NCBI GenBank assembly: GCA_017744715.1
Contig: JAGIAT010000002.1
Span: 62,001 to 126,000, forward strand
DNA from: Niabella sp.
GTDB lineage: Bacteria; Bacteroidota; Bacteroidia; Chitinophagales; Chitinophagaceae
Direction: 5' to 3'
DNA: 64,000 bases
Of this stretch, positions 25,164 to 34,917 are shown in pieces. Position numbers and translations under genes: made by a program. The notes beneath the pieces were generated by a model, which was given only the letters and a program-made list of their open reading frames with translations, was not told the DNA's origin and searched no databases. Each line of letters opens with the position of its first letter. Within the stretch, counting starts at the first letter, position 1.

Positions 25164-26150
25164 ATGGTACAACGGGGATCTTTTATTATTTCACTGGACT
25201 TTGAATTATGGTGGGGTGTTCGCGATTCAAAAACGCAAGCGACTTATGGGGACAACATAAAGAATGTAAGAATCGTTATCCCCGCCTTATTGAGCCTGTT
25301 CAGAAAATACGATATCCGGGCCACTTTTGCAACCGTCGGTTTTCTGTTTCTCCGGGAAAAAGAGGATTTTCTTCGCATGCTTCCCGCAAAGATTCCTAAG
25401 TATACCAATGCAAACCTATCCCCTTATCTTGATCATTTTTCGTTTTTAAAAGAGCCCTTTGAATCCGATGAATACTATTACGGCGCGGAGCTCCTCGATA
25501 TGATCAGGCAGCATCCGGAACAAGAGGTCGCCTCACATACCTTTTCGCATTATTATTGCCTGGAAGGCGGACAAACCCTGGAAGACTTTCGGGAAGATTT
25601 GCAAATGGCGCAATTGGCAGCCCAATTGAATGGGTTGCACCTGACATCCCTTGTATTCCCACGTAACCAGTTTAATGACGCCTACTTATCTGTATGTACC
25701 GAATTGGGGTTTACCTGTGTAAGGGGTAATGAAAAAAGCTGGATCTACCAGGTTAAAAACAGCGACCACGTCAATTATCCTCGCAAAGCGCTCAAATTAC
25801 TGGACTCCTACATCAACATTTCCGGACACAACTGTTATAGCCTCGAAAGTATTGCTCCGACATATCCCGTAAATCTTCCTGCCAGCCGCTTTTTAAGGCC
25901 CTACTCAAAAAATCTCCGTTTTTTAGAACCACTAAAAATTACCCGGATAAAAAGCAGCATGACTCATGCTGCAAAAAATAACCTTATTTTTCATCTCTGG
26001 TGGCATCCGCATAATTTTGGGTCAAACCTTAAAAGAAATATCGCGTCTTTAGAGCAGCTACTGCAACATTATACGTTCCTGAAAGAGCGATATCATTTCA
26101 ACAGTGAAACGATGTCTCAAATAACATCCCGCATCTTAAATGAAAGCTAA
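25164..26150 (+). CDS. Polysaccharide deacetylase family (NodB fold)
   Basis: Metal-dependent carbohydrate esterase 4-like protein, predicted to remove N-acetyl groups from the glycan or from a lipid-linked sugar. The 328 residues start with SLDFELWWG (Asp12 as base) and have SHTFSHYY with the metal ligands His125 and His129, then LVFPRNQF (motif 3). There is no signal peptide, so action in the cytoplasm on a precursor is likely. It follows the membrane protein by 7 bp, and its end overlaps the formyltransferase start by 11 bp, which implies translational coupling. Confidence 0.88.
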   Translation: MVQRGSFIISLDFELWWGVRDSKTQATYGDNIKNVRIVIPALLSLFRKYDIRATFATVGFLFLREKEDFLRMLPAKIPKYTNANLSPYLDHFSFLKEPFESDEYYYGAELLDMIRQHPEQEVASHTFSHYYCLEGGQTLEDFREDLQMAQLAAQLNGLHLTSLVFPRNQFNDAYLSVCTELGFTCVRGNEKSWIYQVKNSDHVNYPRKALKLLDSYINISGHNCYSLESIAPTYPVNLPASRFLRPYSKNLRFLEPLKITRIKSSMTHAAKNNLIFHLWWHPHNFGSNLKRNIASLEQLLQHYTFLKERYHFNSETMSQITSRILNES

Positions 26151-26910
26151 AAAAATTATTATTCTGGCAACAGCCTGCGACTCCACCACGATCATCTTTA
26201 ACTTTCTTAAAGATGATTTTAATATCGAGAAGGTCATTATTGAGCAAAAAGAAGGGATGCGGTTATTTTTAAAAAGGCGAATAAAAAAACTGGGCCTTTT
26301 AAAGGTAGCCGGGCAGTTGGCATTTATGAGCTTCCTGGCGAAACCTATTGCGTTGCTTTCAAAAAAGCGCATCCGGAACATTGTTAACAGCAACGGACTC
26401 AGCACGCAGGCAATTCCCGAAGACCGGATCCAACAGGTTGTTTCCGTAAATAGCGATACCGTTATTGCACAGCTAAAAGCAGCATCTCCCGACCTCGTTC
26501 TGCTAAGCGGTACCCGTATTGTTTCAAAAAAAGTACTTGCAGCGATTGATTGCAGGTTTGTTAATATCCATGCCGGCATTACTCCAAAATACCGTGGCGT
26601 ACATGGCGCATATTGGGCCCTCGTCAATCAGGATGCTCAGAACTGCGGAGTAACCGTACATTTTGTTGACACCGGTATTGATACCGGAAATATTCTCTAT
26701 CAAACACAAATTATTTCCGGGAAGACTGATAACTTTGCCACTTATCCATACCTGCAATTGGCAGAAGGGGTCAACGGATTAAAACGCTGTATGGTCTCCT
26801 ATTTCGAGGGAACATTAACCCCCAAAAAAGCAGCGGGTCCCAGCTATCTTTGGTATCATCCCACTTTGTTACAATACCTTTACAATTATTTTATAAAAAA
26901 AGTAAAATAA
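26140..26910 (+). CDS. Formyltransferase family protein (sugar N-formyltransferase-like)
   Basis: Hydroxymethyl/formyltransferase fold related to methionyl-tRNA formyltransferase. In the 256 residues the catalytic triad is visible: Asn142 and His144 in VNIHAGITPKYRG, Asp181 in VDTGIDTGNI. The C-terminal tRNA-binding domain of Fmt is absent, and the gene is coupled to a deacetylase. I infer transfer of a formyl group from N10-formyltetrahydrofolate to an amino sugar, possibly the amine exposed by the deacetylase. The C-terminus is basic (YNYFIKKVK). Confidence 0.85.
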   Translation: MKAKKIIILATACDSTTIIFNFLKDDFNIEKVIIEQKEGMRLFLKRRIKKLGLLKVAGQLAFMSFLAKPIALLSKKRIRNIVNSNGLSTQAIPEDRIQQVVSVNSDTVIAQLKAASPDLVLLSGTRIVSKKVLAAIDCRFVNIHAGITPKYRGVHGAYWALVNQDAQNCGVTVHFVDTGIDTGNILYQTQIISGKTDNFATYPYLQLAEGVNGLKRCMVSYFEGTLTPKKAAGPSYLWYHPTLLQYLYNYFIKKVK

Positions 26911-26913
26911 ACA

Positions 26914-28023
26914 TTGAACTCAGAAGACCGTTTACACATACTTTTTATCGCTCCCTACCCTAAAGGCATTGGGCCATCTCAACGTTTTAGATTTGAACAC
27001 TACCTGGGCTCCCTAGCAGGCAGTAAAATTATGTACAGCTATAGCACGTTTATTTCCGAACATGACTATCCGTTCCTCCATCAGAAGGGGGGAGCGTTGA
27101 AAAAAGCGGTAATCATCATGAAAGGTTTTTTAAACCGGTTCTTATTGCTTTTTACAATGTTCAAATACGATTTTATTTATATACATAGGGAAGCTGCTCC
27201 TGTTGGACCACCAATATTTGAATGGATTATAGCTAAAATTTTCCGAAAGAAAATCATCTATGATTTTGATGATTCAATCTGGGTCTTTCAGGCTTCTGAA
27301 GCGAATCCCTTCGCCGCACTTCTGAAGTGTACCTGGAAAGTACGTTTTATTTGCAAATGGAGTTGGAAAATAAGTGTCGGCAATCAATTTCTTTCTGATT
27401 TTGCAAAAAAATATAACAAAAGCGTTTTCATCATTCCAACTGTCGTTGATACGGACACCGTACATTTTCGCCCAGCCATTGCTTCCTCTCTTTTCCCAAA
27501 AGTCATTGGATGGACGGGTACATTTACTAATTTCATCAACCTTCCGATTGTAATACCGGCGCTCAGAAGACTGGAGAAAGAATGCTCATTAGACATTCTG
27601 TTCATTGCAGACAGAGATCCCTTGATACCTGATTTAAGATACAGGTTCAAAAAGTGGAACAAGGGAACAGAAATAGCTGATCTTTGCGAACTGGATATCG
27701 GTTTAATGCCTCTGCTAAATGAAGAAGTACAAAAGGGAAAATGTGGATTTAAGGCGATACAGTATATGGCATTGGAAATTCCAGCGGTCGTATCTCCTGT
27801 AGGAGTAAACGCGGAAATCGTGGATGAAGGAGTAAACGGGTATTTTGCTAATACCACAGACGAATGGTACTCCAAACTCAAGCAATTGTTGAATGATGAT
27901 TCAAAAAGGACGGTCTTTGGTAAAAATGCCCGAGATAAGATTATTTCCAGCTATTCCGTCAAAAGCACCCGTTCTCTTTTTTTAAGCCTATTCACCTCGG
28001 AACCGTCACACAATCAGGAATGA
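26914..28023 (+). CDS. Glycosyltransferase (GT-B, family 4-like)
   Basis: The 369-residue protein begins HILFIAPYPKGIGPSQRFRF and has a C-terminal nucleotide-sugar half: GWTGTFTNFINLP, then CGFKAIQYMALEIPAVVSPV with the E-x7-type acidic positions partly kept. Predicted cytoplasmic or peripheral. A TTG at 26914 is the likely start because no ATG occurs near the N-terminus. The gene ends in a tail-to-tail overlap of 10 bp with the minus-strand glycosyltransferase at 28014. Sugar unknown. Confidence 0.82.
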   Translation: MNSEDRLHILFIAPYPKGIGPSQRFRFEHYLGSLAGSKIMYSYSTFISEHDYPFLHQKGGALKKAVIIMKGFLNRFLLLFTMFKYDFIYIHREAAPVGPPIFEWIIAKIFRKKIIYDFDDSIWVFQASEANPFAALLKCTWKVRFICKWSWKISVGNQFLSDFAKKYNKSVFIIPTVVDTDTVHFRPAIASSLFPKVIGWTGTFTNFINLPIVIPALRRLEKECSLDILFIADRDPLIPDLRYRFKKWNKGTEIADLCELDIGLMPLLNEEVQKGKCGFKAIQYMALEIPAVVSPVGVNAEIVDEGVNGYFANTTDEWYSKLKQLLNDDSKRTVFGKNARDKIISSYSVKSTRSLFLSLFTSEPSHNQE

Positions 28024-29255
28024 CTACTGTTATCCAACACGTCATTATACACTTTATTATATTGCTCAAGCCCCCGCTCCAGAGCAAAAAAAGCATAAGC
28101 CCCTTGCCGGATAAGGGTTGCATCAGGCTCGCTCCCCTGCATTTCCCGAATAACAGCGATGAATGATTCCGGATCAAATTTATGTACAAGGTATCCTGAT
28201 TGATATTCCTTCACAACTGTGTCAGTGTCCCCAACCCCCGTATTACAAATTACAGGTTTTCCCATTGCCATTATTTCTCCTTGCTTCGTCGGTGATGAAG
28301 CTTTTTTAGAATATGCCGGCTTTATGAAAAAAAGCGAATAGTCGCCTAATGCAATGTACAGCGGGACCTCCCTCCTTTTAGCAGCTTTTATGCGTAACTG
28401 ATCTGAGGAAATTCCCATAAGTGCTGCCCGTTCAAATATTAAATTTGGTTCATCCGCAGTAACAAAAACAAATACTGAAGAAGGATTATAAAGCCGCCAT
28501 TGTTTAAAAAACATCAGCATCTCATCCAATAAGTACCATGTCCCAACCGAGCCTATATAAGTAATTATCTTTTGACTATCAGAAAGGCCCATCTCCTCCT
28601 TTTTCAAGGCCACATCACTCGGCTGAATGGCTTCCGGATCAAATAAATCCAGATCAACACAGCATGGGATTACGGTTATATTTATATCTGGCCGCACACC
28701 CGGCCAGGAACCTATTTCCATCCGAGCATTTTCTGTCAATGAAATTACTGCTGCCGCCTGATTTAGAAAGGCCTTTTCCTTCTTTTTGAAGAATTTATAT
28801 ACAATATTAAAAAGCGGGTTCCTCAAATTCCATATTCCACCGTCAACCCGCTCATCGGCCCAAAAGCCGCGCATATCAAAGATGAAAGGGAGATCGAACT
28901 TTTCTTTCATCCAAAGACCGGTCATGGCAGCAATATAACTTCGACAATGTACAAAATTAAACGGAGCTAGCAGGTGCAATTCCTTTGCCACTTTCCGCAT
29001 GGTCCGCAGATCTTTTATAGTTGAAAGGACCTGCGGACTCCTGGTATATTGTTGAGGATACCATTTAATTCCGGCAGCATCACATATGTTTTCAACCACC
29101 TGTTTGCCAACAGTAAATTTCTCTTTTTTTTCAAATGAAATCAAACTGATGTTAAACCCCCTGGCACACAAACCCGTCAAATAGGGTAATACCTGGGATT
29201 GCCCCAAAGGATCCGTCATGCCGTCGTAAGAAAGATAGAGGACGTTTTTATTCAT
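28014..29255 (-). CDS. Glycosyltransferase family 4
   Basis: The 413 residues form a GT-B enzyme: N-terminal SYDGMTDPLGQSQVLPYLTG, FDMRGFWADERVDGG in the middle, and TYIGSVGTWYLLDEML, then KQGEIMAMGKPVICNTGVGD in the donor-binding half. It overlaps the end of the DUF4838 gene by 8 bp (ATGAATAA), so it is translationally coupled to it, and it is the last gene of the long minus-strand transcript. Predicted to act on the lipid-linked repeat unit; donor sugar unknown. Confidence 0.9.
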   Translation of the reverse strand: MNKNVLYLSYDGMTDPLGQSQVLPYLTGLCARGFNISLISFEKKEKFTVGKQVVENICDAAGIKWYPQQYTRSPQVLSTIKDLRTMRKVAKELHLLAPFNFVHCRSYIAAMTGLWMKEKFDLPFIFDMRGFWADERVDGGIWNLRNPLFNIVYKFFKKKEKAFLNQAAAVISLTENARMEIGSWPGVRPDINITVIPCCVDLDLFDPEAIQPSDVALKKEEMGLSDSQKIITYIGSVGTWYLLDEMLMFFKQWRLYNPSSVFVFVTADEPNLIFERAALMGISSDQLRIKAAKRREVPLYIALGDYSLFFIKPAYSKKASSPTKQGEIMAMGKPVICNTGVGDTDTVVKEYQSGYLVHKFDPESFIAVIREMQGSEPDATLIRQGAYAFFALERGLEQYNKVYNDVLDNSSHS

Positions 29256-31602
29256 TATAATCGAAGTTCTGTAAACTGGTGATGTTGGGTATGTTTTTGA
29301 AGCTCCATGTGGGATGTCCGAATTCCGCGATCCATACCTTTCCTCTGTACTGAGATGCTACGGGCACCCGATAGATATTCTTCGATCCTGTCATTTCTCT
29401 TTTTAGGGATTTACCATCGGGAGTAACAAGGTATCCTCTTCCATTCGTTCCTTCGGGCAGCGCATCATAAAAAATAATTTCCGTCGCTGATCTGGGCACA
29501 TAAAAATATTGGACCGGGTAACCGTAGTTATCAAAATCCTCGGCACCCGGGGTTTTAAAGAGAACAATGCCCGGACTTTTAATAATCACCCTGCTAAACC
29601 CATTGCCGGTTTGAAGTGTATAAACCTTTCCCTTTTCGACTTTTATTCGCAACCGTTTCATGCTCCAAGTTTTGTCACCGATAGTCTCCGTATAATCACT
29701 ATTAACTTTTCCAACTGTTTGTTTGAATACAGGGCTTCCTTCCAGTAACACCGTAAATGGAGTCTCTGCCTGAGCACCGGCATCTACTTCAATAGTTCCG
29801 CTATACGGGGCCTTGAAATAGAAAAGGCACTGGTAGCCTCCAAAACGCCAGGAATCTTTTGGTATCGGATCTTTATATTGCACTTTGTCCAGATCGAACC
29901 GGAAGCCGGAAAGCGTATAGGGTTTTGCAATTCCTTCCAAATCTTTCCGAAACTGCTGATCCATCTCTTCGGCAGAAACGGGCTTTATACCTTTTCCCGA
30001 AGGAACAATATTTCCCTGGTCCAGAGGAGCAATATATCCCTGCCCCACAAGCGCAGCCGTTTGCACAAGCATCAGGTGATGGATTCGGTACAGGTAATTA
30101 AAAATCCGCTCTTTACTCTTTTGCGTATTATCATGCTCATAATATAATTTCATAAAATGAACATACGCTTTCAGCTCATTAATCCGTCTCCATTCGGGGC
30201 TTTCTTTTAATACAAGCGCATCAGCCTCTTTTAAATCAGCCAGTGAAAAATTCACATCCGCCGCTCCCTGATAGTTTTTACTCCAGCGGTCAAACATTCT
30301 CCGCATTACCGGAGCAGCTTTACCAAAGCAATCAGCCAGATACTGGTAATACAATTTTTCAAAATCGTTGTCAATATCCCATTGCAACTGACCAGCCATC
30401 CATAATGCATGCCCCATTGGTCCTGCAGCGTCGGTGGTTTCCAGGTAAACGCCATCAATCTTGTTTTTGACCCAAAAACGCAATTTTTCGGGGATGGAAT
30501 AGATATCAAACTGGGGCAGCCCCTGGCTCCATTGAGTAATATTCCAATAGTCATAAATGCCCATATGCCCATTAATTTTACTAGCCCATACCTTTACCAT
30601 CTCCGCCGGCGGGTAAGCTTTTTGAAAGGCATAAGGAATGATCACCGGGTATACATTTTTTTGCAACCTAAAAGAAGGCGCTAGGGCATTGTAGGGGCCG
30701 TCACCATATGCATAGGCTGTGATCACCGTGTGCTGGTCATTTTCAGGATAATCTTTTGCAACTTCATTTGCCAGCCACCACCATTTATCCGCATGGTTCC
30801 TGATTTCCGGCATTTTTGATGGAAGCGGATCATCGGCACCACCACGGCCATCTTCGGGGTCCACGCCCAGAGCAGTAAATTCTGTATTTGAATGTTTATA
30901 TGCTTTCCTCACCCATTCTTTATAGGCCGAAACAGCTCCAGGCTGATCGATCTTTATGCGACCGTTCTTTTTTCCCGCATCGCTTGCAAACCAATCGGGA
31001 TGGGCATCCAGCAAAGCTTTGTTTTGCTGGTAAAATGCCTGACCAGTATGGCCCACGCTCTCAAAATCGGCATTAAACCGGTTGCGTCGCTTCCAATCGT
31101 ACCATCTCCGTTTATACAGGTTTTGCGGATCATAAAGTGGTACCGATCCAAAATCCAGACCGCCGGTCCCGAAAAAAGAACGGTTACGAAATGAGGGCTT
31201 TAGCCAGTTGCCCGTTAAGGAAAGACGCTTGAGTACTTTAGGTGCAACAAACCAATTGTCGCCTGGTCCGTACCAGCGAAAGCCCAGCAGGTCCAGGTAA
31301 GTGTATACGGCATTTTCCAGGCTATTTTTCGTGGTGTACTTTATAGTAACCTCATTGTTTGCGTTTATCAAACAAAACTCCTGACCGGTCCTGTTTTCCA
31401 GAGGGACTTTTATAAAATTGATGGTACCGGCACTATATGGCTTTAAAACATTCTTTAAATCAGCGATGGCGTCATTTGCCGGACCTGTATACCGGATCAT
31501 CGTTTTACCAGCTTTTTCCTGCCCACAAGTACCAATCGACCAAAGAGAGCCAGTAAAAAAAAGAAGTAACCATAAGCAGCAGTTCCGCCACCGGCAAAGC
31601 AT
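29248..31602 (-). CDS. Secreted DUF4838 protein, alpha-glucuronidase-like
   Basis: A 784-residue exported protein: signal peptide about 1-28 (CLWLLLFFTGSLWS), then a small alpha/beta domain (about 40-120), a long (beta/alpha)-barrel region with HPDWFAS, GVDPEDGRGG, DYWNITQWSQGLPQFD and YLETTDAAGPMGHALW, and a C-terminal beta-sandwich. This is the DUF4838 family, which resembles GH67/GH115-type enzymes in layout. I infer a glycosidase or lyase that trims or releases the exported polymer. ATG 31602 is preferred over GTG 31656, which would put 18 residues before the signal peptide. Neighbours are asnB upstream and a coupled glycosyltransferase downstream. Confidence 0.75.
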   Translation of the reverse strand: MLCRWRNCCLWLLLFFTGSLWSIGTCGQEKAGKTMIRYTGPANDAIADLKNVLKPYSAGTINFIKVPLENRTGQEFCLINANNEVTIKYTTKNSLENAVYTYLDLLGFRWYGPGDNWFVAPKVLKRLSLTGNWLKPSFRNRSFFGTGGLDFGSVPLYDPQNLYKRRWYDWKRRNRFNADFESVGHTGQAFYQQNKALLDAHPDWFASDAGKKNGRIKIDQPGAVSAYKEWVRKAYKHSNTEFTALGVDPEDGRGGADDPLPSKMPEIRNHADKWWWLANEVAKDYPENDQHTVITAYAYGDGPYNALAPSFRLQKNVYPVIIPYAFQKAYPPAEMVKVWASKINGHMGIYDYWNITQWSQGLPQFDIYSIPEKLRFWVKNKIDGVYLETTDAAGPMGHALWMAGQLQWDIDNDFEKLYYQYLADCFGKAAPVMRRMFDRWSKNYQGAADVNFSLADLKEADALVLKESPEWRRINELKAYVHFMKLYYEHDNTQKSKERIFNYLYRIHHLMLVQTAALVGQGYIAPLDQGNIVPSGKGIKPVSAEEMDQQFRKDLEGIAKPYTLSGFRFDLDKVQYKDPIPKDSWRFGGYQCLFYFKAPYSGTIEVDAGAQAETPFTVLLEGSPVFKQTVGKVNSDYTETIGDKTWSMKRLRIKVEKGKVYTLQTGNGFSRVIIKSPGIVLFKTPGAEDFDNYGYPVQYFYVPRSATEIIFYDALPEGTNGRGYLVTPDGKSLKREMTGSKNIYRVPVASQYRGKVWIAEFGHPTWSFKNIPNITSLQNFDYNE

Positions 31603-31646
31603 TGCTATTCTGGAAGTTTGTTTAACTATCAATATGTGCAAAAGGC

Positions 31647-33566
31647 CTACATCCACTTTTTATACCATAACTGGAACATCAATAAATACCATATTTTAAG
31701 GTACTTTTCCTTCCTTCCTGCAAAAAATTCGCGTGTGAGCCGGCTAACGGTGTCCGGATTAAAGAGTCCATGCATTTTCAACGCTGCATTTCCAAGGTGT
31801 TCTTCTACCAGCGGCCTCAGCTCCTTTGTCAACCAATCAGCAACCGGAATTCCAAATCCCATCTTGGGCCGGTCCATCATTTCCCTGGGTACATAATGAT
31901 ATACGATCTCCCGCAGGATGTATTTTTTTATTCCCTTATGATATTTATAATCCACAGGCAACTGTGCTGCCCATTCAATAATTTCCTGGTCCAGAAAGGG
32001 TTCTCTGCCCTCCAGACTAATGCTCATTGTAGCTCGATCTACTTTTTGCAGAATATCATCCGCCAGATAGGTTTGATAATCTACTGCCATCATAAAAGAA
32101 AGCGCATCGTAGTACTCCGGTTTTAGCTCGCGGCTATGGTATAATGCTGAAAGATCACTTATCACTGCCTGTGCGCCTATCCCCTGGGAAAATAATTCAA
32201 CTATTTCCCTGTCGGAAAAAATAATGCTAAGATTCTTCAGCAATGCTTCCGGGGAAGGATCGTTTAATAAGTTTTTCAACTTATCATAGCGGCTGTGGAA
32301 ATTGGCTTTATTCCGTAACACAGGTATGGCTTTGGACGAAATATGCTCCATCAATCCGGCGGCCATTTTTCGAAGAGGAGCTGGTATCCTTTGCAATTTT
32401 TGCCCGTAACGGTTGATGTAATCGTACCGGTTGTAACCGGCAAAGATCTCATCCCCTGCATCCGCGGATAGTGCTACCGTTACTTTCTGCCGGGCCAGCC
32501 GGCTTACAAGGATAGTAGGAATAGCACTGCTATCTGCAAAGGGCTCATCGTAATAAAAAGGCAGCTCCGGGACAATATCTATCGCCTCCTTTGCAGTACA
32601 ATAATACTCGGTATGATCTGTACCAAGATGCGCCGCAATTTGTTTGGCAAATGGTGCCTCATCCAGAAGATTATCAGTAGTACCGATGGTAAAGGTCTTG
32701 ATCCTTGCCGTACTGTTTTTTTGGAGAAGCGCCGTTACACAGGTGCTGTCGAACCCTCCGCTCAGGAACACGCCAACCGGCACATCGGCTACCATGCGGT
32801 ACTGGAACGCTTTTTCCAGGATCCGTTCGGTTTCTCCGATCGCTTCCGGAAGGTCGATTTTTAATTTAGGTTTATTATAATGATCATATACATTCCAGTA
32901 TTCTTCGGTTGTCAATTCTTTTTTTAAAAGATTGAAACGCAACAAGTGCCCCGCTCTTAATTTATAGGTATTCCGGAAAATGCAATGTGGCGCAGGAACA
33001 GCTCCATATTGCAGGAAAGATGCGACGGCATCTTTGTTTAGCTCTTTCCGGTAGTTCGGGTGAGCCATCAGGGTTTTCAGTTCCGACCCAAAAAGAAATA
33101 GGCCATCCTGAAACGAATAATAAAAAGGTTTTACACCGGCCCGGTCACGGATGGCAATCAATTCCTGCTTGTCTTTATCATATAATACCATCGCAAACAT
33201 CCCATGCCACTTATGGATCGCCGCCGCGCCCCATTCCTTCCAGCTGTGCAGGATCACTTCTGTGTCTGATGTAGTCTTAAACTGGTGTCCTTTGCCCTTT
33301 AGTTCTTCCTTTATTTCATTATAGTTATAGATTTCGCCGTTAAAAACAATAACCAGATCTCCATAAATCATGGGCTGATCCGCCGCGTGGCTGAGATCGA
33401 TGATCGAAAGACGGCGATGTCCCAATCCTATTTGGAAATCTTCCCGCTGCTCAAAAAATTCGGCCTGCCCGTCCGGTCCGCGGTGGAACATAGAGGCCGC
33501 CATTTGAAAAACAATTTCCCTGGAACTTTTCTGATTAAAATCCGCAAAACCGGTAATACCACACAC
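31647..33566 (-). CDS. asnB: Asparagine synthase-type amidotransferase (copy 1)
   Basis: Glutamine-dependent amidotransferase of 639 residues. The N-terminal class II glutaminase (1-~210) begins CGITGF with the nucleophilic cysteine directly after the initiator; RRLSIIDLS and FNGEIYNY follow. The synthetase half has the PP-loop FLSGGFDSTCV and SADAGDEIFAGYNRY. The start codon is GTG, forced by the need for Cys at position 2. Inside a glycan locus such enzymes often amidate a uronic acid rather than aspartate (as described for WbpS in Pseudomonas). Which applies here is inference. A second copy lies at 34918. Confidence 0.92.
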   Translation of the reverse strand: MCGITGFADFNQKSSREIVFQMAASMFHRGPDGQAEFFEQREDFQIGLGHRRLSIIDLSHAADQPMIYGDLVIVFNGEIYNYNEIKEELKGKGHQFKTTSDTEVILHSWKEWGAAAIHKWHGMFAMVLYDKDKQELIAIRDRAGVKPFYYSFQDGLFLFGSELKTLMAHPNYRKELNKDAVASFLQYGAVPAPHCIFRNTYKLRAGHLLRFNLLKKELTTEEYWNVYDHYNKPKLKIDLPEAIGETERILEKAFQYRMVADVPVGVFLSGGFDSTCVTALLQKNSTARIKTFTIGTTDNLLDEAPFAKQIAAHLGTDHTEYYCTAKEAIDIVPELPFYYDEPFADSSAIPTILVSRLARQKVTVALSADAGDEIFAGYNRYDYINRYGQKLQRIPAPLRKMAAGLMEHISSKAIPVLRNKANFHSRYDKLKNLLNDPSPEALLKNLSIIFSDREIVELFSQGIGAQAVISDLSALYHSRELKPEYYDALSFMMAVDYQTYLADDILQKVDRATMSISLEGREPFLDQEIIEWAAQLPVDYKYHKGIKKYILREIVYHYVPREMMDRPKMGFGIPVADWLTKELRPLVEEHLGNAALKMHGLFNPDTVSRLTREFFAGRKEKYLKIWYLLMFQLWYKKWM

Positions 33567-33821
33567 TGGAAACTATAATTTTTAGGGGTGAAATATTAAA
33601 TGAAATAGTTAGTACCGCTATGTCTATTTGTTGCTTAAAATCTCTTGCAACCGCAAATACCACTCTCTCTGAAGAATGTCAACTATGGGCTCTCAGAGAA
33701 CTCCGATTGATAAAATTTAAAATCAGAGCATTATGATTAAATACTTTTATTTTACCGGTCCTGTAATAAGACTTAACTTACATCAGCTCCGTCTCTGTAT
33801 ACCCAATACGACTGCTGCGCT
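33567..33821. other. A+T-rich spacer between asnB copy 1 and a glycosyltransferase gene
   Basis: A 255-bp gap within the minus-strand cluster. No ORF, repeat word or clear promoter is seen. It is the longest break in the cluster and may mark the edge of an inserted A+T-rich segment (about 33.6-39.4 kb). Confidence 0.5.
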
Positions 33822-34910
33822 TCAGATCCGCCCTGCTGTTTCTTGGTAAATACTATCAAGCTTATTTAAATAGTTATCCCTTCTAAATGCCTTTAAAGCA
33901 TAAACCTTATTTTGCTCACTTTGCATTTTAAACTTTTCCGGATTCGCAATAAAGTACTCTATAAATCTGATCAGGGATGCAGTGTTATTCAAATCAAAAT
34001 AATTTGCATATTTATCTCCGATTTCTTTATGCCCTGGAATATCCGAAATAATAACTGGCAACCCCACACTTAGCGCCTCTGCTACGGCGATGCCGAATCC
34101 CTCGGCATTGGATGGCGAAACATATAAATCATAATCAGGCAAAACCCTATAAATATCAGCTTTTCTTCCCATCAATCGAACATTAAAAAGATCCGCCCCT
34201 TCAATCTCCTTTTCCAGCGTCGGCCTTAGTGGCCCTTCTCCGTATATATCCAAAGAAATCAAATTGCGCGGTAATAACTTTATCGTCTCAATTAAAAATG
34301 GTATATTTTTTATCAAACGAAGATTACCAACGCATACTATTTTCAGTGGCCGATTTGCCTGGAAGGAAAACTCATACTTTGTTTTAAAAAACTCATTTCG
34401 TACAAAATTACTGAGCAAAAAACATTTGCCTGTATGGGGATGAATGCTTTTAAAATTCTGAATTACTGCATTTGTTACCCCTATCATGTTCTGGGTTTTT
34501 CGGTAGGTTGCGCGCTCTATCAAATCCTGAATCAATTGCTTATGCCTTCCGATAGGGTCTCTATTCATTATTTCGTGGACACTAAATACAAGAGGATTTC
34601 TTTTACCACACGCCAACCTGGCAATAATTGTACTCCAAAACAATTGACTGCGTACTAAATCTGGCCGCTCCGCTTTAATAATCTTCTTTAGTCTTCTTGT
34701 TACAGCAAACAGATCTGCATAGCCTTTATATTGAAGATCAATTTTTTTTATCTGGCGAAAAACCTCTTCCGGAAAATCATTCCGATCATTAAGCGTTACT
34801 AATGTCAGATCATATCGATGATTTAAATCTGGCAAAATATCAACTAATAAGGTTTCCGCGCCACCCCTACCCAGATCGTCAATAATATGTACAACTTTCA
34901 ATTTCCGCAT
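33822..34910 (-). CDS. Glycosyltransferase family 4
   Basis: A 362-residue GT-B enzyme beginning MRKLKVVHIIDDLGRGGAE, the classical glycine-rich N-terminus. The donor half has KIVCVGNLRLIKNIPFLIE, then SPSNAEGFGIAVAEALSVGL with the E-x7-E motif. ATG 34910 is preferred over 34979 because it starts directly at the family N-terminus and lies 7 bp after the asnB stop, whereas the longer form overlaps asnB and adds a cysteine-rich stretch. Sugar specificity unknown. Confidence 0.9.
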   Translation of the reverse strand: MRKLKVVHIIDDLGRGGAETLLVDILPDLNHRYDLTLVTLNDRNDFPEEVFRQIKKIDLQYKGYADLFAVTRRLKKIIKAERPDLVRSQLFWSTIIARLACGKRNPLVFSVHEIMNRDPIGRHKQLIQDLIERATYRKTQNMIGVTNAVIQNFKSIHPHTGKCFLLSNFVRNEFFKTKYEFSFQANRPLKIVCVGNLRLIKNIPFLIETIKLLPRNLISLDIYGEGPLRPTLEKEIEGADLFNVRLMGRKADIYRVLPDYDLYVSPSNAEGFGIAVAEALSVGLPVIISDIPGHKEIGDKYANYFDLNNTASLIRFIEYFIANPEKFKMQSEQNKVYALKAFRRDNYLNKLDSIYQETAGRI

Positions 34911-34917
34911 ATGCCTG

